Source of the DNA: Sporomusaceae bacterium
Lineage (GTDB): Bacteria > Bacillota_C > Negativicutes > Sporomusales_B > UBA7701
Direction: 5' to 3'
DNA: 64,000 nt
NCBI GenBank assembly: GCA_022839045.1
Contig: JALHDI010000002.1
Location: forward strand, 1 to 64,000
This document shows positions 26,462 to 35,329 of the stretch, one piece after another. Position 1 is the stretch's first letter. Each line of letters starts with the position of its first letter. The position numbers were made by a program, and so were the translations under genes. Under the pieces are notes generated by a model. The model did no database searches and was not told where the DNA came from. It saw only the letters and a list, made by a program, of their open reading frames with translations.

Positions 26462-26553
26462 GTCCGCGGGGATGCGGAAAACGACGGAAGCGGCTGGGAG
26501 CCTGAGATGGGAGGCGCTTCAAAAGGGCGTTACCGGCAATGGGAGGAGTAGCA

Positions 26554-27369
26554 ATGCTTATAAACTATCGGTACTACACGACAACGGCGATGGTAGATAT
26601 GCTGACCAGCGAAAGTATCTATTACTCCCGCGGCAATTTTGTCGATCAGGGACGCTTGCACAGGCCTGATACCGTTTCGCTGCGCTTCGAGAGGGGCGGC
26701 GGCGACCCCGGCGGAACGATCGTCATCGACTGTGAAGTATACAACCGGGTGGAAAGCATCGAGGATATCCTGAATAAAAAAGGCTTCGCAGTGGATGAGG
26801 CGGCGGCGAAACGATGGAAGCAATGGCGGTTTTCTTTCCCGCGCAAGCTGGATGCGGGCAAACTGGCCGGCATGGTTTTGGCGCAAATCAATGAGGCTGT
26901 GGAGGATATGCCGCTGTTGATGTACGCCTCGCCGGCGCACAGGGCGATCGCCGATTATCACGGGTTCATGACTTCCGACCGGTCTAAGATCAGCTATGGC
27001 GATATCATGCAGCATTTGGGGTACTGGGACGACGGCAGCGTTTACGAGCTGGACGCGTACGCCGACGACGCCGACCGGGAATTTTACGTTGCCAAGTACA
27101 AGCGAGGGCGCTGGACGGCCTGGACAAGCGGCGATCTCATTCTGCCGCTGTTCGCATCGGAGAGCGAGGCAAAGCAGTATCTCATGAACAGGATCAAGCG
27201 GGTCTGTCAGTTCGGCCCGACGATCAGGACGGTTTCGCCGGCTCCCAAAGGTTGTCTGCCAAGCGTGTACGCTTTGGTCGATCATACGAAGAACGTCAAG
27301 GAGAGAGTGGCGTGGCTGCGCTGCGAGCTCGACCGCCTCGAAGCGCAGAGCGAGGCGTACTGCTCCTAG
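26554..27369 (+). CDS. uncharacterised protein
   Basis: A 271-residue protein I do not recognise. It has no signal peptide or membrane helix, is rich in aromatic and charged residues, and has a central YWDDGSVYELDAYADDADRE acidic run. GGAGGAG before 26554 supports that start. It follows the MOSC gene by 92 bp and ends before a terminator, so it may be the last gene of the long Moco transcript or a separate unit. Confidence 0.6.
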   Translation: MLINYRYYTTTAMVDMLTSESIYYSRGNFVDQGRLHRPDTVSLRFERGGGDPGGTIVIDCEVYNRVESIEDILNKKGFAVDEAAAKRWKQWRFSFPRKLDAGKLAGMVLAQINEAVEDMPLLMYASPAHRAIADYHGFMTSDRSKISYGDIMQHLGYWDDGSVYELDAYADDADREFYVAKYKRGRWTAWTSGDLILPLFASESEAKQYLMNRIKRVCQFGPTIRTVSPAPKGCLPSVYALVDHTKNVKERVAWLRCELDRLEAQSEAYCS

Positions 27370-27387
27370 GAGGCGCAAGATATGCAA

Positions 27388-27424
27388 AAGGCCCGGATTC
27401 AGGGAGAGGGATTCGGGCCTTTCG
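27388..27424 (+). terminator. terminator ending the Moco-side gene series
   Basis: AAAGGCCCG/CGGGCCTTT arms around a purine-rich loop, 19 bp after the uncharacterised gene. It also stands near the end of the convergent chemoreceptor gene. Confidence 0.7.
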
Positions 27425-27460
27425 GGACGCCGGCGTGGCGGGCTGTCCGTGAATCAGGTC

Positions 27461-28276
27461 TTATATTGAGGCGGCGAAGCGTTCGACTTCGGAGGCTGTC
27501 GAGGCCAGCTGCTGCATGGTGGCGGAGATTTCTTCGGTGGCTGACGCCTGCCGTTCTCCGAGCTGGGCGGCGGCGGCAATATTACCCACGACTGTTTCGG
27601 TGTCGCGGTGGATGCTGTCGAGGATATCTTTGATATTCTTGACCGATTCCGCGCTGTTGGTGGCCATTTTGCGTATTTCGTCGGCGACGACCGCGAAGCC
27701 CCGGCCGAGTTCGCCCGCGCGCGCCGCTTCGATGGCGGCGTTCAGCCCGAGAAGATTCGAGTTTTGGGCGACGTCGCTAACGAATTGCAGGATGCTGCCG
27801 GTCTTTTCGATTTCTCCCAGGACGGTTTCGCTGACGCTTCTTATCCCTACCAGGTTTTCCGCCAGTTGGGCAGCCGTGACCGCCAGTTCTTGGGAGGTTG
27901 CGGTCATTTCTTCGGCGATCGAGGCGATGTTTTGGGCTGCTTCGTGCAGAGTTGCCGCCGTCTGCATGTTGATGGCGTTGCCGATTACTCCGGAGAAGGT
28001 GCCGTCTTCTTCGAATACCGGCCGCATTATCGCCCTGAGTTTTACCCCGTAGGCTGATTCGGGAACGTCAACCCTGACAGGCTTGCCTGTTTCGATGACT
28101 TTCTTGGCTGCGCCGCCGGGGGCGGGCTGGCCGAGAGTGACGTTTTCCTTGAAGGTTTGCGCCTGGACGTGGTGGAGGATGATCCCTTGGGCGTCGGTGA
28201 CGATAGCGGAGCAATCGAAGGCGTTGAGGTCGCGGAACAGTTCCGCGGACTTGATGGCGGCTTCCAGTTTGGTCAT
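27461..28276 (-). CDS. soluble methyl-accepting chemotaxis protein (paralogue)
   Basis: A 271-residue protein with the same layout as the receptor at 1624-2439: a roughly 110-residue N-terminal sensor domain and a short cytoplasmic signalling tip seen as [20 protein letters not shown]. No membrane helices. AAGGAGGTCC lies just before the chosen ATG, so the longer frame to 28321 is not used. The sensor halves of the two differ, which suggests different ligands. It lies downstream of the tetR-MFS operon on the same strand but after a hairpin. Confidence 0.9.
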   Translation of the reverse strand: MTKLEAAIKSAELFRDLNAFDCSAIVTDAQGIILHHVQAQTFKENVTLGQPAPGGAAKKVIETGKPVRVDVPESAYGVKLRAIMRPVFEEDGTFSGVIGNAINMQTAATLHEAAQNIASIAEEMTATSQELAVTAAQLAENLVGIRSVSETVLGEIEKTGSILQFVSDVAQNSNLLGLNAAIEAARAGELGRGFAVVADEIRKMATNSAESVKNIKDILDSIHRDTETVVGNIAAAAQLGERQASATEEISATMQQLASTASEVERFAASI

Positions 28277-28377
28277 TGTTAGGACCTCCTTAATCGAGCT
28301 CCAATATGAATTTATAACCAATCGGCAAAATTTCCTATATTAGGCATTTTTTGTCGAATTTTCTGAGCAAAGGTACC

Positions 28378-28414
28378 GCCCTGCTGTTGATTCAACAGCA
28401 GGGCGGTTTTCTCT
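28378..28414 (-). terminator. hairpin terminator after MFS gene
   Basis: Perfect stem ACCGCCCTGCTGTTGA with its complement, ten bases or more on each side, downstream of the transporter gene and upstream of the chemoreceptor. T-rich flank is weak on the minus strand. Confidence 0.65.
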
Positions 28415-28466
28415 TGCGGTATCCACAGAGGCTTACGGGACGGCCCTATGTGGGCTGATATACGGT

Positions 28467-29828
28467 TTAGTGGCCGACAGTGTGCGTTTCCTGGGCGAGC
28501 TGGTCGAGGGATTTGCCTTTGGTTTCCTTCTTGACGAACAGGAAGGCTGCCAGGGCGCCGATAATCGCCGGGATTACGTAGAAGAGGAAGGACATCTGCG
28601 GGCCGAGCTTCATGCTCATGATAGCCCCGGCCACGATCGGGGCGAGTGCGCCGCCGAGACGGCCGAACGCCTGGCACCAGGCGACGCCGGTGTTGCGGAA
28701 CTCGGTCGGGTAGCCTTCGGCCATGAGGGGCTGTACGGCGGTGATGGCGTAGTTGATGGCGAAGCCCATGAAGATGTTGGCCGCCAGGATGATGCCGAAG
28801 CCGCCGCTGACGAAGGCCATGATGACGATCGATACGCCGCCGAGCAGGTAGCTCATGATGAGGTTCGGCCGGCGGCCGATGATCTCGGCGACGAAGCCGG
28901 TGGAACAGTTGGCGATTACGGCGGCGGCGTTGTTGGCGATGGCCAGCGCATAGGCGGAGGTGAGCTTGAAGCCTTTCTCAAGCATGAGGGAGGGCAGCCA
29001 GGCGTTGAGGCCGTATACGGTGAAGCAGCCGCAGAAGTAGGTGATCCAGACGCCGGCGGTGATCATCCAGTAATCCTTGGAGAAGAGGGCCGCGGGGCCG
29101 ACGACTTTAGGCTTCGGCGGGACGACGAGGGCTTCGGGGTCACGCGGGGTGACCTTGCCGGTGGCAGTGTGCTCGATGTACTCGAGGATCTTGATGGCTT
29201 CCGCTTTGCGGCCCTTGCCGGCCAGCCAGTACGCCGACTCGTGCATCCTGAAGTAGAGGAAGAGGGCGTAGAGGGCGGGTGCGCCGCCGATGAGGTAGCA
29301 GATGCGCCAGCCGTAGTGGGGGACGAGCAGGGTGGGGATGAGGCCGCCGAGCACCCAGCCGACGATCATCCAGGCCATGCCGAAGGTGATGAAGAGGGCG
29401 CGGCGCGGCGTAGGCGTGGATTCGGAGAAGATGGTGGTGACGACGGGGATACAGGCGCCCAGACCGACGCCGGCCATCACGCGGAAGAAGGCGAATTGCT
29501 CGAAGCTGGTGGCGAAGTAGATGGGGATGGTAAGTATCGAGTAGGTGGCGATCGAGTAAACGAGGGTATTGCGGCGGCCGACCTTGTCGGAGACGATGCC
29601 GGAAATCGCACCGCCGATTATCAGGCCGAAGAGGCTCCACGACGACAGGCTGCCCATCGCGACTTTGTCCAAATGCCATTCGGCGGCAATTTGCGGCATG
29701 GTATAGGAAACAACCATATAATCATAGCCATCGAAAACCATCGACATGCCGAGGAAGAAAAATACCGACCAGGTAAACTTGTTTACCCCAAAGGAGTCAA
29801 TTACTTCAGAGATGGTAAAGTTTTTCAC
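28467..29828 (-). CDS. MFS transporter, aromatic acid:H+ symporter-like
   Basis: A 453-residue protein with about 12 hydrophobic helices. The loop between helices 2 and 3 has SDKVGRRNTL and the repeat in the second half AEIIGRRPNL, both typical MFS signatures; an FDGYDYMVVSY start resembles the aromatic acid transporter family (AAHS). Substrate may be an organic or aromatic acid. It lies 73 bp downstream of a TetR gene on the same strand, so a repressor-transporter operon is likely. Confidence 0.85.
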   Translation of the reverse strand: MKNFTISEVIDSFGVNKFTWSVFFFLGMSMVFDGYDYMVVSYTMPQIAAEWHLDKVAMGSLSSWSLFGLIIGGAISGIVSDKVGRRNTLVYSIATYSILTIPIYFATSFEQFAFFRVMAGVGLGACIPVVTTIFSESTPTPRRALFITFGMAWMIVGWVLGGLIPTLLVPHYGWRICYLIGGAPALYALFLYFRMHESAYWLAGKGRKAEAIKILEYIEHTATGKVTPRDPEALVVPPKPKVVGPAALFSKDYWMITAGVWITYFCGCFTVYGLNAWLPSLMLEKGFKLTSAYALAIANNAAAVIANCSTGFVAEIIGRRPNLIMSYLLGGVSIVIMAFVSGGFGIILAANIFMGFAINYAITAVQPLMAEGYPTEFRNTGVAWCQAFGRLGGALAPIVAGAIMSMKLGPQMSFLFYVIPAIIGALAAFLFVKKETKGKSLDQLAQETHTVGH

Positions 29829-29901
29829 TTTTTCATTCTCCTTTCGCTAACCCACTGTGTAACGCGAGGTTCTTCGGAAAAACTGACAGGTTGTTTTGAG
29901 A

Positions 29902-30507
29902 TCATGAATCCTCTGTGTCCGTGGTGGCACTTTGCGGGGCGCTCCGCCGGTATCCCGGCGCCGTCAGACCCCCGATCAGTATTTCGGCAGCTCTTGTCAT
30001 CGCGTTATTGAATGTGATGTTGTTTTGAGCGAGAAATTGAAAGTCGAGTAGTTGATCAACTGTACCATTGTATATCTTATTCAGAATGACCAAGTCTACC
30101 TTTGCCAGTTCCCCTTTTTGTGTCCCTTCGTTAAAAATCTGTTCCAGCATCCGCCACCTTTCCACAAAAAATTTCTCAAATTTCTTCCATTCCTGGGGCA
30201 TAAAGCGTCGGATATCCTCGATCACCTGCATGGTGACCGGGCCGAACCCCTTAGGGTTTAAGATCAGCAGGGCCTTGACCCTGTCGACGGTGTCGAGGTT
30301 CTCGTCGTCGACGATGCCGGCAATCTGCTGCCGCAGGTCGGCCAGGATGGTGTCAAGAACTGATTCTATCAGGTCTTCCTTGGAGCTGAAGTGATCGTAG
30401 ATCGCCCGCTTGCTGATGCTCAGTTCGCGGGCCAGGTCGGCGGTGGTGAACTTGATGCCGCGCACGTTCATCTGGCGCAAAGCAGCCGCCAAAATTCTGT
30501 TTCGCAA
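29902..30507 (-). CDS. TetR-family regulator
   Basis: A 201-residue regulator with an N-terminal TetR helix-turn-helix (about 10-55, with SISKRAIYDHFSSKEDLI) and a ligand-binding C-terminal domain. The start is TTG at 30507, with GGGAGGTG upstream. A partial palindrome at 30523-30548 in front of the gene is a likely self-operator. The MFS transporter gene follows in the same direction, so ligand-induced release of both is the simplest model. Confidence 0.88.
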   Translation of the reverse strand: MRNRILAAALRQMNVRGIKFTTADLARELSISKRAIYDHFSSKEDLIESVLDTILADLRQQIAGIVDDENLDTVDRVKALLILNPKGFGPVTMQVIEDIRRFMPQEWKKFEKFFVERWRMLEQIFNEGTQKGELAKVDLVILNKIYNGTVDQLLDFQFLAQNNITFNNAMTRAAEILIGGLTAPGYRRSAPQSATTDTEDS

Positions 30508-30522
30508 CTGGACACCTCCCTC

Positions 30523-30548
30523 GGTACTGACATAGTTTCGTTAGTACC
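30523..30548. promoter_or_regulatory. candidate operator of the TetR regulator
   Basis: Inverted repeat with outer arms GGTACT and AGTACC separated by 14 bp, directly upstream of the tetR start. Size and place fit a TetR-family operator. Confidence 0.5.
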
Positions 30549-30673
30549 ACAAAGAATTTGGGGGAGGCTGATAAGGCGACTTATACTCCCCCGATCACGG
30601 CTATGTTTGTGCCGATGGCGTCCGACTGCCGTCAACCACCACCCCATGGACTAATTGGCAATGTTTATAAGGC

Positions 30674-30817
30674 CTATTTCTCGGCTTTTTCTTCGGCAGG
30701 CAGTTCGGTTTTGCAGAAGGGACAGACTTTCTGCTTTACGCCGCCGATCGAGGCGATCTTCTTTTTGCAGTTCGGGCACTCTTGAGGCTTAGCTACTCCA
30801 CCTGGGCGAAAACACAT
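30674..30817 (-). CDS. 47-residue zinc-ribbon protein
   Basis: Small protein beginning MCFRPGGV with two CxxC pairs: Cys14/Cys17 (CPNC) and Cys32/Cys35 (CPFC), separated by 14 residues, a classic zinc ribbon or rubredoxin-like knuckle. It ends with an EEK-rich tail. AGGAGGT lies ten bases before the ATG. It is read from a sigma-54 promoter on the minus strand (30908-30923) that carries the shared upstream element, so it belongs to the molybdoenzyme regulon. It could be an assembly factor, a metal carrier or a small electron carrier; none can be chosen. Confidence 0.8.
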   Translation of the reverse strand: MCFRPGGVAKPQECPNCKKKIASIGGVKQKVCPFCKTELPAEEKAEK

Positions 30818-30907
30818 TTTCGAGATACCTCCTGAATTTTTTGTTGTTGGGGGATATGCTTGGCCCCCTGTTTGTAGTGCTGTTGGGCATGTTCGTTACC
30901 AATAATA

Positions 30908-30923
30908 TGCAATAAGCGTGCCA
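30908..30923 (-). promoter_or_regulatory. sigma-54 (-24/-12) promoter of zinc-ribbon gene
   Basis: On the minus strand TGGCACGCTTATTGCA, an exact RpoN match. It lies about 90 bp before the zinc-ribbon start and 142 bp after the upstream element at 31066-31100. Confidence 0.88.
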
Positions 30924-31065
30924 GCTTCGCAGCGGTTGCCCGAAGCGGTTCCGCTGCCGGGCTGCCGGGCTCTACCGGGCTGCGGAATACGGCGGTTTCA
31001 TCTCTTTTTGGCGCTGCGTTTTTCGTTCTCAAATTGGTACGGCCGGCGAATCGCCGGTCGCGGAC

Positions 31066-31100
31066 CAATCCTTTTTTGCGAATTCAGTGTCATTTTGGAA
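31066..31100 (-). promoter_or_regulatory. upstream activator element, copy A
   Basis: Minus-strand blocks AAAATGACACT and TCGCAAAAAAGGATTG separated by GAAT. It shares 27 fixed positions with copies at 33708 and 42595, with only one difference in the right block of one copy. Likely binding site for the enhancer-binding protein encoded just next to it. Confidence 0.85.
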
Positions 31101-31149
31101 CCGGGCCGGCGTTGCGGCGGTTTGTAAAGCGGTGACGGGGGGGAGGGCA

Positions 31150-31178
31150 AAAAAAAGCTCCCTGCTCGGGAGCTTTTC
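31150..31178 (-). terminator. terminator of the sigma-54 regulator gene
   Basis: AAAGCTCCC/GGGAGCTTT hairpin with a run of eight T on the minus strand, 23 bp after the regulator stop. Confidence 0.9.
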
Positions 31179-31201
31179 GCTTGTCGGTGTCAGTAAGCGC
31201 C

Positions 31202-33370
31202 TTAGTAATCGATTTTGAAGTCCTTGAGTTTTCTGTACAGGGTCGAACGGCTTATTCCCAGCACTTCGGCCGCAGTGCGGGGGCAGTTGTTGGCGTGGAG
31301 CAGGGCGGCCTCGATGGCGGCTTTTTCGAGTTTTTCCAGGCAGAGGATTTCGCCGAACTTCTTGCTGGCGTCGCTCATTTCGTTCGGTTTGACCGGACAG
31401 GAATCGACGAGTATGTAGTTGGGCAGGTTTTCCGGTTTGATAATGTCGCCCTGGGCGGTGTTGACGGCGTGGATTATGGCGTTCTGCAGCTGTCGCACGT
31501 TGCCCGGCCATTGGTATTCGCTGATTTTCTTCTGGGCCGCCGGGCTGATCTGGGGGATTTTCCAGTGGTGGCGCTGGCAGTATTGTTCGATGAAGTGTCT
31601 GACGAGCAGTTCGATGTCGCCGCTTCTTTCCCGCAGGGGCGGGATGCTGATGGTCAGCACCGATACGCGGAAGTACAGATCTTCCCGGAATTGGCCGTCC
31701 TTGACCATCTTGTAGAGATCCTTGTTGGTGGCGACGATTATCCTGAAGTCGACTTTTTTGTAACGGTTGCCGCCGACCCTCATGACCTGCTTATCTTCGA
31801 GGGTTCTTAGCAGCACAGCCTGGAGTTCGAGCGGCATGTCGCCGATTTCGTCGAGGAAGAGCGTTCCCCCGTGGGCGAGCTCGATTTTGCCGGCTTTGCC
31901 GCTCCGTTCTGCGCCGGTGAAGCTGCCGCCTTCGTAGCCGAACAGTTCGCTGCCGATAAGTTCGCGGGGCATGGCGGCGCAGTTTACCGCCATGAACGGG
32001 CCCTCGGGACGATGGATGTTGTGGATGGCCTGGGCGAAGAGCTCTTTGCCTGTGCCGCTTTCGCCAGTGAGCATGATGTTTTCGGCCGAGGCGGCGAAGC
32101 GTTGGGCCAAAGCGATGGTTTTTTTGAAGTCGGGGTTGTCGGTGATGATGTCTGCGAAAGTATGGACGGCCATGCCGTTGGTTCTGGCACTCGCCTGGGC
32201 GGCCGCTTTCTCGGCGGAGATGAGCTTCAGGACGGCGACGTTAAGTTCGCTGGTTTGTTGGTTGATTATCGGGCGGATAACCACCTGGAACGGGAGTTGC
32301 CGGTCATTGCCGACGCCGATCTGTTCGTCGACGCGGGCGACTTCGCCTTTTGCCGCGATGGACATCAGCTGTGAGTCGCGGCTGAGGAATTCCCGGATGT
32401 TGCGCTTGCCGACATCTTCGTGCCGAAGCTTGAGGATGCGCATGCCGTCCCGGTTGGTGAAGATGATTGTCCCGTTCCGGTCTACAGCCACGATGCCTTC
32501 CTCGACGAAAGCCATGGTGGCGTTTAGCGTGTGGTGGACGGCGATGAGCTTATCGGTCGTGTTGCGGAGGTGGTTGTCAAGGGTTTTGATTTTCTTGTTG
32601 GCGCTGCAGAGCTCGTTGACGGTCTTGGTGAGCCGCAGCCCGGTTTCGATGGCCACGGCCATGGAGGTGGTGAGCGCGAAGCTGTGCATGCTGAGGTTTT
32701 TGAGGGTATCCTCCCCCGGCGGGTCCTGCATGGGCGGGCTGAGCAGCACCAGGGCGGCCTGGACGACGCCATTTTCGTCCTGGATCGGCGCTGCCGAGGC
32801 GATGCTGTTCTGAAAGGCCACGCAGTAATGCTCCGGGCCTAAGAGCTGTACGGGCCGTTTGAGGCGGAAGCACAGTTCGTGGGCGGTGGTGCCTTCGGTA
32901 TGTTCGTCGGCGACGATGCCCGTACGGGAGGTGCGGTCGGAGAAGAGGGGCGGGAATTTGCGCCAATCACCTTCGTTGAGCAGAACGACGCCGGTTTTGT
33001 CAAATAGGTAGAGGAGGTAGCCGCAAGAGAACAGCAGATTTTTGAAGGAGCGGGCCAGCGAGTTGGTGATATCGATGAGCAAGCGGTGCTGGTCGAGGAG
33101 CTTCGAAAGCTGCTCGGGCTCGATGTGGGGACTGGTCACCACGGTGTTGGGATTGACCCCCAGGTTGCGGGACCGGATCCACGACGCGGCGACTTCCCGG
33201 TCCATATAAGGATAGTCGCGCGGGTCTTCGGACTCGTTCTGCAGGAAAACCTGCTTGTACTGCAACAGGGCCTGCCAACGTTTATAGGATACCAGTTCGC
33301 TGTTGGGCATGGCCTCGTCGCTGGCGAAGAAACTAACTTGTTCGGCTGTGGATTTTTCGCTCCGGCTCAT
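31202..33370 (-). CDS. sigma-54 enhancer-binding regulator (GAF-PAS-AAA-Fis)
   Basis: About 722 residues in the AcoR/DhaR style. Order: N-terminal GAF-like sensory domain (about 60-220), a PAS domain (about 285-385), AAA+ domain (about 410-640) with Walker A GESGTGKE, the sigma-54 contact loop GSFTGAE (a GAFTGA variant) and Walker [13 protein letters not shown], and a C-terminal Fis HTH ([22 protein letters not shown]). No receiver domain, so it is triggered by a ligand rather than phosphorylation. ATG 33370 with AGGTGA is chosen over TTG 33412. It is surrounded by three promoters carrying the same upstream element and is very likely their activator. Confidence 0.93.
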   Translation of the reverse strand: MSRSEKSTAEQVSFFASDEAMPNSELVSYKRWQALLQYKQVFLQNESEDPRDYPYMDREVAASWIRSRNLGVNPNTVVTSPHIEPEQLSKLLDQHRLLIDITNSLARSFKNLLFSCGYLLYLFDKTGVVLLNEGDWRKFPPLFSDRTSRTGIVADEHTEGTTAHELCFRLKRPVQLLGPEHYCVAFQNSIASAAPIQDENGVVQAALVLLSPPMQDPPGEDTLKNLSMHSFALTTSMAVAIETGLRLTKTVNELCSANKKIKTLDNHLRNTTDKLIAVHHTLNATMAFVEEGIVAVDRNGTIIFTNRDGMRILKLRHEDVGKRNIREFLSRDSQLMSIAAKGEVARVDEQIGVGNDRQLPFQVVIRPIINQQTSELNVAVLKLISAEKAAAQASARTNGMAVHTFADIITDNPDFKKTIALAQRFAASAENIMLTGESGTGKELFAQAIHNIHRPEGPFMAVNCAAMPRELIGSELFGYEGGSFTGAERSGKAGKIELAHGGTLFLDEIGDMPLELQAVLLRTLEDKQVMRVGGNRYKKVDFRIIVATNKDLYKMVKDGQFREDLYFRVSVLTISIPPLRERSGDIELLVRHFIEQYCQRHHWKIPQISPAAQKKISEYQWPGNVRQLQNAIIHAVNTAQGDIIKPENLPNYILVDSCPVKPNEMSDASKKFGEILCLEKLEKAAIEAALLHANNCPRTAAEVLGISRSTLYRKLKDFKIDY

Positions 33371-33707
33371 AGTGCTCACCTGCACTTTCTCCATGTTTAT
33401 ATTTGGAAGCAACGGGTGAGGTGTGTTTATATCTAAGCCCTTAGGACGACCCTTGTTTATTCATGTTTATTCGCAGAAGTGCACAGCTATACAAATTAAT
33501 TCTACCCCAATAACTTATTTTTTTCCAGCCTCAAGATCGTGAAAAATGTCCCATACCTTGGGTTTGTTCTTGAAAATTCGCAATATTCGTTAACGATCGG
33601 CGGAATAGATGGCAATGCTTACGCTTACGAGGCCCTAGGGGCCTTTATTTATTGCCGTCGCCGCTTCCGGTCGAGCGACGTGGTGGATGGTTACAGCGGT
33701 CGATGAG

Positions 33708-33742
33708 TTCCAAAATGACACTACAATCGCAAAAAAGGATTG
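33708..33742 (+). promoter_or_regulatory. upstream activator element, copy B
   Basis: Blocks AAAATGACACT (33712-33722) and TCGCAAAAAAGGATTG (33727-33742) with spacer ACAA. It ends 144 bp before the sigma-54 promoter at 33887. Same orientation relative to the promoter as copies A and C. Confidence 0.88.
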
Positions 33743-33886
33743 ACGTACAAGCGGTTCGGTCTATTTGCGCAACCTGCGGGGAAAATGGCGCCCGAACCCC
33801 AAAAAGTTCCGCGACACTTGAATTTGACGCGGGGAAAATACGACGGCGTCGTCGTTTACGCGTTGCTGATAAGGTTTGCGGAAGCC

Positions 33887-33902
33887 TGGCACGTTTATTG
33901 CA
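33887..33902 (+). promoter_or_regulatory. sigma-54 (-24/-12) promoter of transporter/molybdoenzyme operon
   Basis: TGGCACGTTTATTGCA, an exact RpoN promoter. Transcription would begin near 33914 and read into the transporter at 34051. Confidence 0.9.
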
Positions 33903-34050
33903 GTAGTACGGGAGGGGTCGAGTTTGCCGCCGGAGCAAGTCTGTCCGGAAATTACCGCGAAGGAGGTCTGAACGCCGCGTTTTCTATGAGGCATTATGAG
34001 AGTACGGTTATTTCCGCTCTTCGGACTTTAGCTTTTGGGGGTATCGTTTG

Positions 34051-35319
34051 ATGAATTATGATTCGCACAGATGGGTGTCGCTGGTGGCGTGTACAATCGC
34101 CAGCATGTGCACCGGTCTTTCTTACGCCTGGAGCGTGTTCCAGAAACCGTTGGTCAGCCTGTTCAACTGGTCGCCGGCTGATGTTTCGCTGTCTTTTACG
34201 CTGATCATGTCCACGGCGGCCACGACGGCGATTTTTGCGGGCAAGGCGCTGGATTACGTCCAGCCGCGGCATTTGATCCTGCTGGGCGGGGCGCTGTTCG
34301 GCGCCGGCATCGGCGGTATGGGATTCATCAGCTCGCTGTCGCAACTGTATGTGTGTGCAGTGCTGGCGGGGATAGGCCTGGGAACGGTTTATCCGGGCGG
34401 AACGATGGCCAATATGGTGCGCTTCTTCCCCGATAAGCGAGGCCTGGTTTCCGGACTGCTGACCGGAGGCTGCGGCGTGGGCCCGGTGATTTGGGCGCCG
34501 GTATCTGTGACCTTGGTGTCCCAGTTTGGGGTGCTGACGACGTTGAAAATTATCGGGGTCGCCCTGGTGGTGATCATCGGCGTCGCGTCGGTGGTGGTGA
34601 AAACGGCGCCGGACGGATACCGTCCCGCGGGATGGGTGCCAGCCACCAGCGTTGTGCAGGCGTCTTTCGGGGTGGATAAGACGTGGCAGCAGATGCTGAA
34701 GGACCCGTCGTTCTACTTTTTGGCGTGCATGCTGACGCTTGGCTATATCAACGGCATGATGATGATCGGGCATGCCTCGCCGATCGCCCAGGACCTGATA
34801 AAGCTGACCCCTCAGGCGGCAGCGGTCGTCGTAGGCCTGCTGGCGATATTCAATACCAGCGGGCGGGTCTGCTGGGGCTGGGTTTCCGATAAGATCGGCC
34901 GTACTCCGGTTGTCGTGGTGCTGTTCATTCTGGGAGGAACGGGCATGGCCGCGCTGACCCAGGTATCGAGCTATTTCCCCTTTGTCGCCGTTGTGGCGCT
35001 CCTGGGTCTGTGCTACGGCGGGTTTATGGCCCTTATCGCCCCGTTTACGGCCGATTTCTTCGGCACCAAGAACCTCGGGGTGAATTTCGGGATCATGTTC
35101 CTGACAGTGGCGATCGCGGCGTACGTCGGACCGCTGTTGGCGGCGATGGCCAAACAGGCTTACGGCGATTACCGGATGGCGTTCGTTGTCGCGATATTTG
35201 TCAATATTGCCGGCCTGCTCCTGTTCGGGGCGTTCAGGTTATACAGGAACAGAAGGGCGGCACAAGATAAAGCGGCGCAAGATCTTCTTCCCGCGATGGA
35301 AAATCAGGCGCTGAAGTAA
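34051..35319 (+). CDS. MFS transporter, OFA (oxalate/formate antiporter) type
   Basis: A 422-residue, 12-helix transporter. It starts with RWVSLVACTIASMCTGLSYAW, the pattern seen in OFA-type members, with conserved G-x-G-x-G-T-V-Y-P-G-G in helix 4 and SGLLTGGCGVGP in helix 5. OFA proteins exchange or import small organic anions. It is the first gene of a sigma-54-controlled operon with a molybdoenzyme, so it probably carries the substrate or product of that enzyme. The substrate is not known. ATG 34051 overlaps the TGA of a possible leader ORF. Confidence 0.88.
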   Translation: MNYDSHRWVSLVACTIASMCTGLSYAWSVFQKPLVSLFNWSPADVSLSFTLIMSTAATTAIFAGKALDYVQPRHLILLGGALFGAGIGGMGFISSLSQLYVCAVLAGIGLGTVYPGGTMANMVRFFPDKRGLVSGLLTGGCGVGPVIWAPVSVTLVSQFGVLTTLKIIGVALVVIIGVASVVVKTAPDGYRPAGWVPATSVVQASFGVDKTWQQMLKDPSFYFLACMLTLGYINGMMMIGHASPIAQDLIKLTPQAAAVVVGLLAIFNTSGRVCWGWVSDKIGRTPVVVVLFILGGTGMAALTQVSSYFPFVAVVALLGLCYGGFMALIAPFTADFFGTKNLGVNFGIMFLTVAIAAYVGPLLAAMAKQAYGDYRMAFVVAIFVNIAGLLLFGAFRLYRNRRAAQDKAAQDLLPAMENQALK

Positions 35320-35329
35320 GGGGGGCAAT

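Larger units (their letters stand above)
30818..31201. other. control region of the zinc-ribbon gene
   Basis: No gene seen. It holds the leader of the zinc-ribbon mRNA, the sigma-54 promoter, the upstream element and the terminator of the regulator gene. A motif CCAAAAAGAGAT between element and promoter (about 31005) also occurs in the 42.7-kb region. Confidence 0.7.
33371..34050. other. long control region of the transporter/molybdoenzyme operon
   Basis: About 680 bp. It contains copy B of the upstream element and a sigma-54 promoter. After the promoter there is a strong AGGAGGT at 33961-33967 with no well-placed start; the first ATG in the downstream frame (33986) gives a 21-codon ORF whose TGA overlaps the transporter ATG (TGATG at 34049-34053). 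That ORF might be a leader peptide. The left part, 33371-33700, has TTTATTCATGTTTATTCGC-like repeats, perhaps the promoter of the regulator. Confidence 0.55.

Noticed and set aside
28470..30011. 513-codon plus-strand ORF across the MFS transporter
   Set aside because: It is the antisense of a clear 12-helix transporter; low complexity (Gly/Asp/Glu-rich) typical of a shadow frame.
33740..34051. 103-codon plus-strand ORF ahead of the OFA transporter
   Set aside because: Most of it lies upstream of the sigma-54 transcription start and across the promoter; only the last 21 codons could be translated.
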